From an uncultured Clostridia bacterium (GTDB lineage: Bacteria > Bacillota > Clostridia > TANB77 > CAG-508), in NCBI GenBank assembly GCA_934177485.1, contig CAKPPF010000005.1, positions 21,384-85,383 on the forward strand: 64,000 nt of DNA, given 5' to 3'. The notes under the pieces are model-generated. The model saw only the letters and a list, made by a program, of their open reading frames with translations. It had not been told where the DNA came from and ran no database searches. Shown one piece after another: positions 34,173 through 43,011 of the stretch (the first letter of the stretch is position 1; the number at the start of each line of letters is the position of its first letter). A program made the translations under genes and the position numbers.

Positions 34173-35615
34173 TTATTTTGTCATTTCTTCTACAAACATT
34201 TTGTTTAGCATTTGAGGATTTGCTTTTCCTTTAGTTTGTTTCATTGCTTGGCCTACTAAGAATCCTAATGCTCTATCTTTTCCTGCTTTATAGTCTGCTA
34301 CAGATTGAGGGTTTTCTGAAAGTATTTTTAATACCACTTCTTTTATTGCTCCCTCATCTGATATTTGTATCCATCCTTTTTCTTCTATTATTTGAGATGG
34401 CATTTTTTCTCCATTTTCAAACATTTCTTCTAGCACTTTTTTTGCTATTGCTGTACTAATTGTTCCTTTATCTATTAAAGATATTAATTCAGCCAAGCTT
34501 TTTGCTGAAAATGGTATTTCGTTTGCTTCAATTTCTTTTTCATTTATTATTCTTGAAACATCTGATAAAAGCCAGTTTGCAACTGCTTTTAAATTGCCAC
34601 ATATTTTAGAAGATTCTTCAAACATATTTGAAATATATTTTGACGCTGTTAAAAGTTTTGCTTCTTTTTCTGTTAATTTATATTCTTCTATATATCTTTT
34701 CTTTCTACTTTCTGGCAATTCTGGTAAATTGTCTTTTATATTTTGAATATATTCTTCTGATAATTTAATTGCAACTAAGTCAGGATCTGGAAAATATCTA
34801 TAATCTTCTGAGTTCTCCTTTTCTCTCATCGGGAATGTTTTTCCAGATACATCATCCCATCTTAAAGTTTGTTGAATAACTTTTCCACCATTTTCAAGAA
34901 CTTGAACTTGCCTTTCTGCCTCATATTCAATTTCCCTTACTATACTTCTAAAAGAATTCATATTTTTGGTTTCTGTTCTTGTTCCTAATTTGGTATCACC
35001 TTTTTTTCTTACGGAAACATTAACGTCGGCTCTTAAAGATCCTTCTTGCATTTTGCAATCTGATACCTCTATATATTCAAGAATTGATTTTAACTTTCTT
35101 AAATATGCTTCTACTTCTTCTGCACTTCTAAAATCGGGTTCTGATACAATTTCTATTAAAGGTACCCCTGCTCTATTTAAATCTACAAGAGTTCCTCCAC
35201 CATATGGGTTATGATTTAGTTTTCCTGCATCTTCTTCTATATGAATTCGTACAAGCCTTATTTTTTTAATTCCCTCCGAAGTTTCAATTTCTACATATCC
35301 TTTTTCACAAAGTGGTTTATCAAATTGAGATATTTGATAAGATTTTGGCAAATCTGGATAAAAATAATTTTTTCTATCGTTTTTACTATCTCTTGCTATT
35401 GTACAATTAGTTGCAAGTCCAGCTTTTACTGCATATTCTACTACTTTTTCATTAAGTACTGGTAAACTACCTGGCATAGCTGTACAAACTGGGCATACAT
35501 GTGTATTAGGACCTTCGCCAAATTCTGTAGGGCATGAGCAAAATATTTTTGTTTTTGTTGAAAGTTCAGCGTGTACTTCTAAACCAACTATCATTTCATA
35601 ATCTTCTCTTAACAT
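34173..35615 (-). CDS. gatB: Aspartyl/glutamyl-tRNA(Asn/Gln) amidotransferase subunit B
   Basis: GatB binds mischarged Glu-tRNA(Gln) or Asp-tRNA(Asn) and phosphorylates the side chain for amidation. 480 residues from ATG 35615 (MLREDYEMIVGLEVHAEL) after AAGGAGG. Visible: the GatB signature KIFCSCPTEFG, the metal-binding cysteine pair in VCPVC, DLNRAGVPLIEIVSEPD, and the C-terminal YqeY-like helical tail (AVADYKAGKDRALGFLVGQ-type sequence, SVADYKAGKDRALGFLVGQ here). It follows gatA by 13 bases. Confidence 0.98.
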   Translation of the reverse strand: MLREDYEMIVGLEVHAELSTKTKIFCSCPTEFGEGPNTHVCPVCTAMPGSLPVLNEKVVEYAVKAGLATNCTIARDSKNDRKNYFYPDLPKSYQISQFDKPLCEKGYVEIETSEGIKKIRLVRIHIEEDAGKLNHNPYGGGTLVDLNRAGVPLIEIVSEPDFRSAEEVEAYLRKLKSILEYIEVSDCKMQEGSLRADVNVSVRKKGDTKLGTRTETKNMNSFRSIVREIEYEAERQVQVLENGGKVIQQTLRWDDVSGKTFPMREKENSEDYRYFPDPDLVAIKLSEEYIQNIKDNLPELPESRKKRYIEEYKLTEKEAKLLTASKYISNMFEESSKICGNLKAVANWLLSDVSRIINEKEIEANEIPFSAKSLAELISLIDKGTISTAIAKKVLEEMFENGEKMPSQIIEEKGWIQISDEGAIKEVVLKILSENPQSVADYKAGKDRALGFLVGQAMKQTKGKANPQMLNKMFVEEMTK

Positions 35616-35628
35616 ATTGGTCCTCCTT

Positions 35629-37098
35629 TTATTTTTTAAATTCTGGTTTATAATTTTCTCTAAATTTTGTTTTTTGCTCATATGTATAAGCTGCATTTAG
35701 AATTGTTTCTTCTGAAAAATGTTTTCCTATAATTTGCATTCCTATTGGAAGACCTTCTTTATCTACTCCACATGGAATTGATATTGCTGGAACTCCTGCA
35801 ACATTTATTGGAACTGTGCATATATCCGCCATGTACATTTCTAATGGATTATCTGATTTTTCTCCAATTCCAAATGCTGTGACAGGTGATGTAGGAATAA
35901 TTAATATATCATATTTTTCAAATACTTTGTTAAATTCATTTTTAATTAATGTTCTAACTTGTTGTGCTTTTTTATAATATGCATCATAGTATCCTGAAGA
36001 AAGTACGTATGTTCCTAATATTATTCTTCTTTTAACTTCTGCTCCAAAGCCTTCAGTTCTTGAGTTAACAAATAGTTCTCTTAAATTTGAATAATTATTT
36101 GCTCTATATCCATATCTTATTCCATCAAATCTTCCTAAGTTTGAACTTGCTTCTGCGCATGAAATTATATAATATGTTGCTAATGTATATTCTGCAATTG
36201 GTAGACTGCATTCTTCAACTACTGCACCCATTTTTTTGTATTCTTCAATTGCATTTTCTACTTTTTCTTTTACTTCTGGATTAATTCCTTCTGCAAAATA
36301 TTCTTTAGGGACACCTATTCTTAGACCTTTTACATCATTTTTTAATGCCTTTGTATAGTCTTTTTCTCCTATATCTACTGATGTTGTGTCTTTTTCATCT
36401 TTTCCAGATATAACGTTTAAAAGCATTGCGCAGTCTTCTACATCTTTCGTAAATGTTCCTATTTGATCTAATGATGATGCATATGCAATCAATCCATATC
36501 TTGAAATAAGTCCATATGTTGGCTTTAATCCTACTATTCCACATAAGCTAGCAGGTTGACGAACAGATCCTCCTGTGTCTGATCCTAGTGCCCATGGTAC
36601 CATACCAGCTGCTACTGCTGAAGCACTTCCACCAGATGATCCTCCTGGTACTTTATTTAAATTCCATGGATTACGTGTTTTTTTGAATGCTGAATTTTCT
36701 GTAGATGATCCCATAGCAAATTCATCCATATTTAATTTTCCAAGTGGAATCATATTTTGTGAATTAATTTTCTCCATAACTGTTGCATCATATGGTGCAA
36801 TAAAATTTTCTAGCATTTTTGAACTACATGTTGTTTTTATTCCTTTAGTACATATATTGTCTTTTATTCCTATTGGAATTCCAGCCAAACTAGATGTAAT
36901 GTCTCCATTTTCAATTTTTTCTTCTATCTTTTTGGCTTTTTCTAATGCTTCATCTGTTAATAGTGTCATAAATGTGTCTAAATCTTTTTCTTTTTCGTTG
37001 ATTCTGTCTATATATGCTTTATTTATTTCACTAATAGTAAGTTCTTTTTTTGATAATTTGTCTTTCAACTCGTGTACTGTTAAGTCTGTAATGTTCAT
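35629..37098 (-). CDS. gatA: Amidotransferase subunit A (GatA)
   Basis: GatA is the amidase that releases ammonia from glutamine and channels it to GatB. The 489-residue protein has the amidase-signature triad region: Lys in [14 protein letters not shown], the Ser cis-Ser Ser motif [15 protein letters not shown], and [12 protein letters not shown]. It is the middle gene of gatC-gatA-gatB, 25 bases after gatC. Its presence implies that Gln-tRNA(Gln) and perhaps Asn-tRNA(Asn) are made by transamidation. Confidence 0.98.
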   Translation of the reverse strand: MNITDLTVHELKDKLSKKELTISEINKAYIDRINEKEKDLDTFMTLLTDEALEKAKKIEEKIENGDITSSLAGIPIGIKDNICTKGIKTTCSSKMLENFIAPYDATVMEKINSQNMIPLGKLNMDEFAMGSSTENSAFKKTRNPWNLNKVPGGSSGGSASAVAAGMVPWALGSDTGGSVRQPASLCGIVGLKPTYGLISRYGLIAYASSLDQIGTFTKDVEDCAMLLNVISGKDEKDTTSVDIGEKDYTKALKNDVKGLRIGVPKEYFAEGINPEVKEKVENAIEEYKKMGAVVEECSLPIAEYTLATYYIISCAEASSNLGRFDGIRYGYRANNYSNLRELFVNSRTEGFGAEVKRRIILGTYVLSSGYYDAYYKKAQQVRTLIKNEFNKVFEKYDILIIPTSPVTAFGIGEKSDNPLEMYMADICTVPINVAGVPAISIPCGVDKEGLPIGMQIIGKHFSEETILNAAYTYEQKTKFRENYKPEFKK

Positions 37099-37123
37099 AA
37101 GTTACCTCCTTCTTATTTAGTGT

Positions 37124-37408
37124 TTATAATACTTGTGGTATTTTAAACATATTGTCTTCTTCCTCTGGAGCATTTTGAAGTAAAGCTTTGTTATCTTCAA
37201 ATACTTTAATTTCATCTTTTCTAAATACATTATAGTTTTCCAATGCTCCTATAGATGTATCTAGTCCTTCTATTGGTGCACTATCTACAATATTTGCATA
37301 ATTTAAAATATCTTGAAGATTTCTAATATATTCTTCTATTTCGTCTTCACGTATTTTTAAACATGCAAGATCTGCTATGTGCAATATTTCTTCTTTGCTA
37401 ACTTTCAT
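37124..37408 (-). CDS. gatC: Amidotransferase subunit C (GatC)
   Basis: GatC wraps around and stabilises GatA-GatB. 94 residues: MKVSKEEILHIADLACLKI, then IRNLQDILNYANIVDS and the C-terminal NAPEEEDNMFKIPQVL, all typical. Start ATG 37408 is 9 bases after AGGAG; an ATG at 37417 directly abuts that site and is less likely. First gene of gatCAB. Confidence 0.97.
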   Translation of the reverse strand: MKVSKEEILHIADLACLKIREDEIEEYIRNLQDILNYANIVDSAPIEGLDTSIGALENYNVFRKDEIKVFEDNKALLQNAPEEEDNMFKIPQVL

Positions 37409-37494
37409 GCATATCATCTCCTACTTTAATTTGTGTCATATTATATAACGAAAAAAAAGAAAAAACAAGCAATATGCCTATTTTTTCTTTTTCA

Positions 37495-38535
37495 TTAATA
37501 TAAAAATTTTTGTGGATTTACAGATGTTCCATTTACATGTACTTCAAAATGCAAATGATATCCTGTTGCTGCTCCTGTTTTTCCTACGGCAGCTATTGAA
37601 TCACCAGCATTAACTGTATCACCATTTGATACATAAATATTATTGCAATGTCCGTAATATGTTTGAACACCATTTCCATGGTCTATAATAACTAACTTAC
37701 CAAGACTACCTTTATATCCTGCACTAATTACCTTTCCACTGGCAGCTGCTTTTATTGTTGTTCCTTGTTTTGCTGCTATATCCAATCCTTTATGGTTTGT
37801 ACTTCCTACACCACCACCAGGTGATGAACGTCTACCATATCTTGATGTAATTGTACCAGATACTGGTCTTACTGAAAGTTTAATTCCTTTTAAATCCGCT
37901 TCTTTTACACTATTACTAGTTTTTACGGTTTTAGCCTTTGTAGCTGCAAGTTTTAACTTTGTAGCTTTAATATCTTTTTCTTTAATTTCTTTTACTTCTG
38001 AAGAAATTACATCTTTAGCTTCATCATTTTTAGATGAACTAATTTCTTCGTAATTACTTGAATATACTTGAACTATTCCAAGACTATCTGTATATTTTTC
38101 TGAATATTCTTCTTTTATTTCATCTACAATTTCTTGTGCTTCATCTTTGCTAGCTACATATACTTTATTTTCGCCATCTATTGAAATTGCATAATTAGTA
38201 TATTCTATTGAAATTTGTTTTCCTATTTCTTCTTTTATTTCATTCTTATTTTCATCTAAATTTCTATTTACAAGTTCTAATTTTAGCATTGGAGTATTTT
38301 TTATTTCTACAAATGCTATATTTTTACTACTTTCTTTTTCTATGTTTTCATTTATAAAACTATCTATTTCTGTTTTTGAATTAACATATCCTATTTTGCT
38401 ATTATTTAATGAAACACTATACTTAGGTGTATATTTTATTAATATTATTGTGATAACTATAATAAAAGCTACAAATGATATTTTAAGAAATTTTATTGCC
38501 TCTTTTGTGTAGTACTCTATATTTCGTTTTAAAAT
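37495..38535 (-). CDS. Membrane-anchored M23 endopeptidase, apparent AUU start
   Basis: Paralogue of the 7997 gene. The C-terminal M23 domain has NHKGLDIAAKQGT (zinc His and Asp) and HLHFEVHVNG. The first in-frame ATG is at 38289, but the open frame continues 82 codons upstream to a TAA at 38541-38539 and encodes KRNIEYYTKEAIKF, a membrane helix (ISFVAFIIVITIILI) and YSVSLNNSKIGYVNSKTEI, matching the paralogue. None of those codons is ATG, GTG or TTG. ATT 38535 is 8 bases after AGGAGAG and is the best start, giving 346 residues. A linker rich in Lys/Glu/Ser lies before the catalytic domain. Predicted role: peptidoglycan remodelling outside the membrane. Confidence 0.87.
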   Translation of the reverse strand: MLKRNIEYYTKEAIKFLKISFVAFIIVITIILIKYTPKYSVSLNNSKIGYVNSKTEIDSFINENIEKESSKNIAFVEIKNTPMLKLELVNRNLDENKNEIKEEIGKQISIEYTNYAISIDGENKVYVASKDEAQEIVDEIKEEYSEKYTDSLGIVQVYSSNYEEISSSKNDEAKDVISSEVKEIKEKDIKATKLKLAATKAKTVKTSNSVKEADLKGIKLSVRPVSGTITSRYGRRSSPGGGVGSTNHKGLDIAAKQGTTIKAAASGKVISAGYKGSLGKLVIIDHGNGVQTYYGHCNNIYVSNGDTVNAGDSIAAVGKTGAATGYHLHFEVHVNGTSVNPQKFLY

Positions 38536-38654
38536 AAATTACACTCTCCTTTTTACTCATCTTGCTATTATTTTTTACAACATAAATATAATTATACTAC
38601 ATATTATTACGTTTTGTCAAATTATGTATACTTTTAGCAGATAAATTACTACTG

Positions 38655-39542
38655 CTAATTCTCTCTTCTCCAGTAAAATAAGTACTGTTGAGCTATTCCT
38701 GCAAGTTTTCCAAACTTTTCATTTGCGAACTCTAATATTTTAGCATTTTCTTTATTATGTGTTTTTTTATTCGATATTTTTATATTTTCAATTTGTTTTC
38801 CGTATAATTCTGTCATAACTCTTTTTACCCAAACATCTATAGGAAATACATCAAATTTTTTCATTGAAAATAACATTATACAATCTGCAACTTTAGGTCC
38901 TACTCCAGGAAGTTTTAATAATTCTTCCCTTACATCTTCAGTGTTGCTCATATGTTCTAATTTATTTAAATCAACTTTTCCCATTTGTATTAATTTTGTT
39001 GTTTCAAAAACTCTTTCATCTCTAAATCCGAGCCCCAACTCTCTTAGTTCTTCTACTGTTGCATTTGATAATTCTTCTACTGTTGGAAATGAATAATATT
39101 CCTTATTATCCCATACGTACTTTTTTCCATATTTTTGAGATAGCCTTTCTATAATACCTTTTATTCTAGGTATATTATTATTAGCTGAAATAATAAAACT
39201 AATTGTGGCTTCCCATGCATCTTGTTTTAATATACGTATTCCGCTTCCATATTCTATACTCTTCTTTAGATTTTCATCTACTTTTGAAAAGTACTCTTTT
39301 ATATCTTTATAATTTGTATTTAAATCAAAATATTCTTCACATACATCTTTAATATTACCATTACATAGCCCTTTTATTATAATATTGTTTTTATCTTTTA
39401 TTATTTTTAATACACCATCTTTTATTACTCCAATATAGCTTCCATCTTCCTGTTTATTCCATCTAAAGCACTGGCCACATTCAAATATATGCTTTGGTTC
39501 AAATTCTTTTTCATTTTTTAATATATATTCTTGTTCTTTCAT
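38655..39542 (-). CDS. ogg: OGG1-type 8-oxoguanine DNA glycosylase/AP lyase
   Basis: Removes 8-oxoguanine from DNA and nicks the abasic site. The 295-residue length and two-part architecture fit bacterial OGG1: an N-terminal OGG_N domain (FECGQCFRWNKQEDGSY) and an HhH-GPD domain with LPGVGPKVADCIML (catalytic Lys after GVGP) and FPIDVWVKR (catalytic Asp). The middle DAWEATISFIISANNNIPRI is also typical. It stands alone between the M23 gene and the divergent XRE gene. Confidence 0.95.
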   Translation of the reverse strand: MKEQEYILKNEKEFEPKHIFECGQCFRWNKQEDGSYIGVIKDGVLKIIKDKNNIIIKGLCNGNIKDVCEEYFDLNTNYKDIKEYFSKVDENLKKSIEYGSGIRILKQDAWEATISFIISANNNIPRIKGIIERLSQKYGKKYVWDNKEYYSFPTVEELSNATVEELRELGLGFRDERVFETTKLIQMGKVDLNKLEHMSNTEDVREELLKLPGVGPKVADCIMLFSMKKFDVFPIDVWVKRVMTELYGKQIENIKISNKKTHNKENAKILEFANEKFGKLAGIAQQYLFYWRREN

Positions 39543-39644
39543 TTTTACTACCTCTTAATAATTATATTTATTTTTATTATTAATGTCAAATCAAAAGAGG
39601 TGGTATGTTGCAACTTTAAACAACTTTTATCTTTGATAAAATGA

Positions 39645-39669
39645 TTTTACTACCAGTAAAAATTATAAT
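39645..39669 (+). promoter_or_regulatory. Operator-like dyad and -10 of the XRE gene
   Basis: A perfect inverted repeat TTTTACT-ACC-AGTAAAA (39645-39661) directly precedes TATAAT (39664-39669), 18 bases before the ATG. No good -35 is seen, so the dyad may bind the gene's own product (activator or repressor). Confidence 0.5.
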
Positions 39670-39686
39670 AATGAAATGGAGTTCAA

Positions 39687-39947
39687 ATGGAAACAAAAGT
39701 CGATTTAGAAAAAGATATTTATTATTTAGTAGGTCAAAATATTAAAAAGCAAAGAAAATTGAAGGGTCTAACTCAAAAAAAGTTATCTGAAATGACATTT
39801 TATAGCTATGAATTTGTTAGAAAAATTGAGTCTAAAAGTGCTTGCAGAAACACTTTTTCTTTAGATACTGTTGATAAAATTGCTAAAGCTTTGGGTGTTA
39901 ATATAAAGGTTTTATTTGATCCTTTAGACGAAGATAAGGTTTCTTAA
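39687..39947 (+). CDS. Small XRE-family transcriptional regulator
   Basis: 86 residues that are almost entirely one Cro/CI-type helix-turn-helix domain: NIKKQRKLKGLTQKKLSEMT (helices 1-2), YSYEFVRKIESKS (recognition helix) and LDTVDKIAKALGVNIKVLFD. No sensor or dimerisation domain follows. The gene stands alone on the plus strand, convergent with the YitT gene (stops one base apart). A weak GGAG site precedes the ATG. Target unknown; a dyad in its own promoter suggests autoregulation. It resembles stand-alone repressors of mobile or conjugative elements, but no such element is nearby. Confidence 0.9.
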   Translation: METKVDLEKDIYYLVGQNIKKQRKLKGLTQKKLSEMTFYSYEFVRKIESKSACRNTFSLDTVDKIAKALGVNIKVLFDPLDEDKVS

Positions 39948-40817
39948 TTATTTAAAACCTTTACCATATACTTCTCTAACATTTGTTATTACAATAAATG
40001 CTCTTGAATCAACTTGATTTGCAATCTGTCTAATTCTTATTATCTCATTTCTAGATGCTATACACATTAGCATCATTTTTTCTTTGTCTGTGTACATTCC
40101 TTTTGAATATATTCCTGTAACTCCTCTTGTTACTTTACTCCCTATCTCATTTGATATTTTATTATAATCTTTTGATATAATAAATACCATCTTAGAAAAT
40201 CCTATTCCTTCAAATACAATATCTATTATTTTTCCCATTAAATATATTGATATTGCAGAATATAATCCAATTTCAAGTTTTTTAAAACAAATGACATTTA
40301 ATAATATAACAACAGAGTCAAACATAACAATTAAATTACTTGTTAAAAGTCCAGGTTTAAAGCTTTTAATTATATAGCTTACTAAGTCGCTTCCTCCTGT
40401 TGATCCTTCCGCTTTTAAGACTATTGATGTTCCTATTCCTATTATTATTCCTCCATATATACATGCCAAAAATTTATCATTTGTTAATGGTTTTACTTTA
40501 TCTAAAATATCAATAAAAAATGATAAAAAAGTTGTACCAATAATACTTTTAAATACAAATTTTTTTCCTATTCTTATAAAAGCTAATAAAAAGAATGGAA
40601 TATTAAGTAATAGTATAACTGTACCCATGTTCCAATTAAATAAATAATATGTTATAGTTGCAATTCCTGCAAATCCACCAGATGATAATTTATTAGGCAA
40701 TAAAAATAGAGATGTTCCAACAGCCATAACAAAAGTACCTATGGCAATTTGAAATATCTCATATATATATTTTTTAATTATTAATTTATATTTTAATTTT
40801 TTCTTTGTATTTTCCAT
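39948..40817 (-). CDS. YitT-family membrane protein (DUF161 with DUF2179)
   Basis: 289 residues: five to six membrane helices in the first ~200, including GTFVMAVGTSLFLLPNKLSSGGFAG (quoted in part; GGFAGIATI is the family signature) and EGSTGGSDLVSYII, then a soluble C-terminal DUF2179 domain (KMVFIISKDYNKISNEIG ... VTRGVTGIYSKGMY). The transported substrate of this common Firmicutes family is not established. It follows the radical SAM gene by 44 bases. Confidence 0.93.
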   Translation of the reverse strand: MENTKKKLKYKLIIKKYIYEIFQIAIGTFVMAVGTSLFLLPNKLSSGGFAGIATITYYLFNWNMGTVILLLNIPFFLLAFIRIGKKFVFKSIIGTTFLSFFIDILDKVKPLTNDKFLACIYGGIIIGIGTSIVLKAEGSTGGSDLVSYIIKSFKPGLLTSNLIVMFDSVVILLNVICFKKLEIGLYSAISIYLMGKIIDIVFEGIGFSKMVFIISKDYNKISNEIGSKVTRGVTGIYSKGMYTDKEKMMLMCIASRNEIIRIRQIANQVDSRAFIVITNVREVYGKGFK

Positions 40818-40861
40818 AATTACACCTTAATGTAATTATTTGTATTTTTTTTATTTTTATT

Positions 40862-41947
40862 CTACAAACTTATTTTTTCTCTCATTTGTTCCAAATATTC
40901 ATCATATGTTTGTAATATTATTAATTCAGATTTTCCTGGTTTTATGCTATTATCAACTTCTACAGCAACATTAACATCATACGTTTCTTTTATTTTTGTA
41001 ATATTTGATTTTTTGTGTCCAATTGCGTTATTCATGTCCACAAAATTAACTTTTAGTTTTACTTCTTTAACTTTATCATTTATTTTTTTTATTTTATCTA
41101 CAATACTGTCAAACCAAATGCTATCATAAACCAATTGTCCAAATGCAGGATGAAATGGTCCTGCAACAACTTCGCTATTTTTGCTACCTGGGCTTGTAAT
41201 TTCGTCTGTATTTTGAAGTCCAACTCTAATAACCTGTATATTTTTCTTGTTAAATAAATACATTAATTCTTTACATCTTTCAACTGCTTGAAGTACTGTT
41301 AATGGTTTATATTCGCCAATTTCTAATTCTTTTTCTAGTTTTGTTCCTTTAATAACTAAAACTGGGTAGATTCGTACCATTTTAGGTTTTAATTTTATTA
41401 AATCTTTCGCACTTCTTATTTCGTCTAACTTTGTGCTTTCTGGAAGTCCGACCATCATTTGATGCCCCAAATTAAATCCATACCATCTGATTAATTTAGA
41501 AGCTTTTTTTACATCTGCAAATGTATGCCCTCTGTCACATCTTTTTAGTATATAATCATTTGTAGATTGTACCCCTAATTCTATTGTTTTTACATTATAT
41601 TTTTTTAGCATTTTTAGTATTTCTTTATTTATATAGTCTGGTCTAGTTGATAAACGTATTCCATCTACTTTTTTATTCTTTACATATTCATTTGCAATTT
41701 CTAAATATTCTTTTTGTTTATCTACATCAATTCCTGTAAAGCTTCCTCCAAAAAAAGCAATTTCTATATATGCATTTTCTTCTTTAAAGCTTTTTAAATT
41801 ACTCTCTATTATGCTAATTACTTCATCTTTTGTTGGCATTTTTGTTTTACCACTTATACTTTTTTGATTGCAAAATGAGCAATCATTTGGGCAACCTAAG
41901 TGAGGTATAAACACTGGTATTATGTACTGTTTTTTTGCTTTTTTCAT
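40862..41947 (-). CDS. Elp3-like radical SAM protein
   Basis: 361 residues with a radical SAM cluster motif CPNDCSFC (CX3CX2C) at about residue 19, the glycine-rich AFFGGSFTGID, and LGVQSTNDYILKRCDRGHT, as in the Elp3/MiaA-like branch of radical SAM enzymes. It lacks the C-terminal GNAT domain of true Elp3. In Clostridia this gene commonly follows rnc, as here (13-base gap). The substrate is unknown; a role with RNA is only suggested by the family and neighbour. Confidence 0.9.
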   Translation of the reverse strand: MKKAKKQYIIPVFIPHLGCPNDCSFCNQKSISGKTKMPTKDEVISIIESNLKSFKEENAYIEIAFFGGSFTGIDVDKQKEYLEIANEYVKNKKVDGIRLSTRPDYINKEILKMLKKYNVKTIELGVQSTNDYILKRCDRGHTFADVKKASKLIRWYGFNLGHQMMVGLPESTKLDEIRSAKDLIKLKPKMVRIYPVLVIKGTKLEKELEIGEYKPLTVLQAVERCKELMYLFNKKNIQVIRVGLQNTDEITSPGSKNSEVVAGPFHPAFGQLVYDSIWFDSIVDKIKKINDKVKEVKLKVNFVDMNNAIGHKKSNITKIKETYDVNVAVEVDNSIKPGKSELIILQTYDEYLEQMREKISL

Positions 41948-41960
41948 AAGGTCTCCTCCT

Positions 41961-42632
41961 TTACATATTTTCTATTGCAGCTTTTGCAGCCATCATTTCA
42001 GATTCTTTTTTTGTTTTTCCTTTGCCTTTTCCTAAAACTTTACCATTACATTCAACCTTAGATTCGAATTCTTTATCATGGTCAGGTCCAGATTCTTTTG
42101 TTATATAATATTTTATTTCTACATTTCCATGTATTTGTAGTTTTTCTTGTAACACAGTTTTATAGTCTTTGTTTCCAACATTTTTTGTTGCTATTTCTAT
42201 TGGTTCTTTTAAATTTTCAATTATAAATTTTTCAGCGCATTCCAATCCAGAGTCTAAATAAATTGCAGCAATAAGTGCTTCAACGCTATCTGCTAAAATT
42301 GCTTTTGATAAATGTGCGTTATTTGAGCTTTCACTTTTTCCTAAATATAAGAAATCACTAAAATTATGCTTTAAGGCTATTTTATATAGGCTATCTTCGC
42401 ATACAACTGTTGCTCTAACTTTAGTCATTTCTCCTTCTTTTAATTTTTTATATTTTCCATATAAATATTTACTAGATAGAAATTCTAATATGCTATCTCC
42501 CAAAAATTCTAGTTTTTCATTACTTTGAACATTATTTTCGTATGCATATGATGTATGTGTTAGTGCATTTTTTAATAGTTCTTTATTTTTAAATGTGTAT
42601 CCAATGTTTTCTTCTAATTTATTAAAATTCAT
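41961..42632 (-). CDS. rnc: Ribonuclease III
   Basis: Cuts double-stranded RNA in rRNA precursors and structured mRNAs. 223 residues: catalytic domain with the signature NEKLEFLGDSILEF (residues 38-51), the second acidic cluster LADSVEALIAAIYLDSG, and a C-terminal double-stranded RNA-binding domain (DYKTVLQEKLQ ... KGKGKTKKESEMMAAKAAI). Length and catalytic Glu/Asp residues are intact. AAGGAGGTG precedes the ATG. First gene of rnc-radical SAM-yitT. Confidence 0.98.
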   Translation of the reverse strand: MNFNKLEENIGYTFKNKELLKNALTHTSYAYENNVQSNEKLEFLGDSILEFLSSKYLYGKYKKLKEGEMTKVRATVVCEDSLYKIALKHNFSDFLYLGKSESSNNAHLSKAILADSVEALIAAIYLDSGLECAEKFIIENLKEPIEIATKNVGNKDYKTVLQEKLQIHGNVEIKYYITKESGPDHDKEFESKVECNGKVLGKGKGKTKKESEMMAAKAAIENM

Positions 42633-42698
42633 CTTTTCACCTCCTTAAAAATTCTACTCTATTATATAACATTTTTTAAGCCTTGCAAAGAGTTTTTA

Positions 42699-42716
42699 GA
42701 GATTATAGCATTTTTA
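42699..42716 (+). repeat. Truncated tripartite element (end of core only)
   Basis: AGAGATTATAGCATTTTT matches the end of the tripartite core and first hairpin-2 bases of copy 2. No hairpin 1 or core stem is left. Confidence 0.5.
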
Positions 42717-42739
42717 TTAAATTTATATAATTTATGATT

Positions 42740-42850
42740 TCAAGACATTTTGAAACTTTTTTGAAAAATTAATGCCCGACAGCCATTTGAGGCATACGGA
42801 TTACTCCTTGTCCTGGAGGGTTTAATTTTGAAAGAAAGTTCTCAAAATGG
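42740..42850 (-). repeat. CCCTCCAGG element, copy B
   Basis: On the minus strand: CAAAATTAAACCCTCCAGG, GCCTCAAATGGCTGTC, then TTAATTTTTCAAAAAAG. It aligns with 22481-22580 over about 90 bases with changes concentrated in the centre (GGACAAGGAGTAATCC here). Confidence 0.75.
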
Positions 42851-42872
42851 TAGTGTAAACTAATTTTGTTTC

Positions 42873-42898
42873 GGGCAGGCACAAGACCTGCCCCTACA
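42873..42898. repeat. GGGCAGG repeat, copy 7 (short form)
   Basis: GGGCAGG-CACAAGA-CCTGCCC, then CTACA. It directly follows the CCCTCCAGG element. Confidence 0.9.
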
Positions 42899-42966
42899 TC
42901 TCTTAAATTAATGTTTATTGAAAAACTGTATTTTGAAATGGGCGCAAAATATTTTTGATATTAAGC

Positions 42967-43000
42967 AAAAAATAATCCCTTTATTAAGGGATTATTTTTT
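42967..43000. terminator. Bidirectional terminator after the cohesin gene
   Basis: AAAATAATCCCTT and AAGGGATTATTTT with flanking A and T runs, 12 bases beyond the stop of the cohesin gene. Confidence 0.9.
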
Positions 43001-43011
43001 AACTTATTTTA

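Noticed and set aside
38484..38560. ATG at 38560 (MSKKESVIYFKTKYR) as start of the second M23 gene through a programmed frameshift
   Set aside because: It is in a different frame, stops after about 25 codons and would need a +1 shift; the ATT with its ribosome site and the matching paralogue are simpler.
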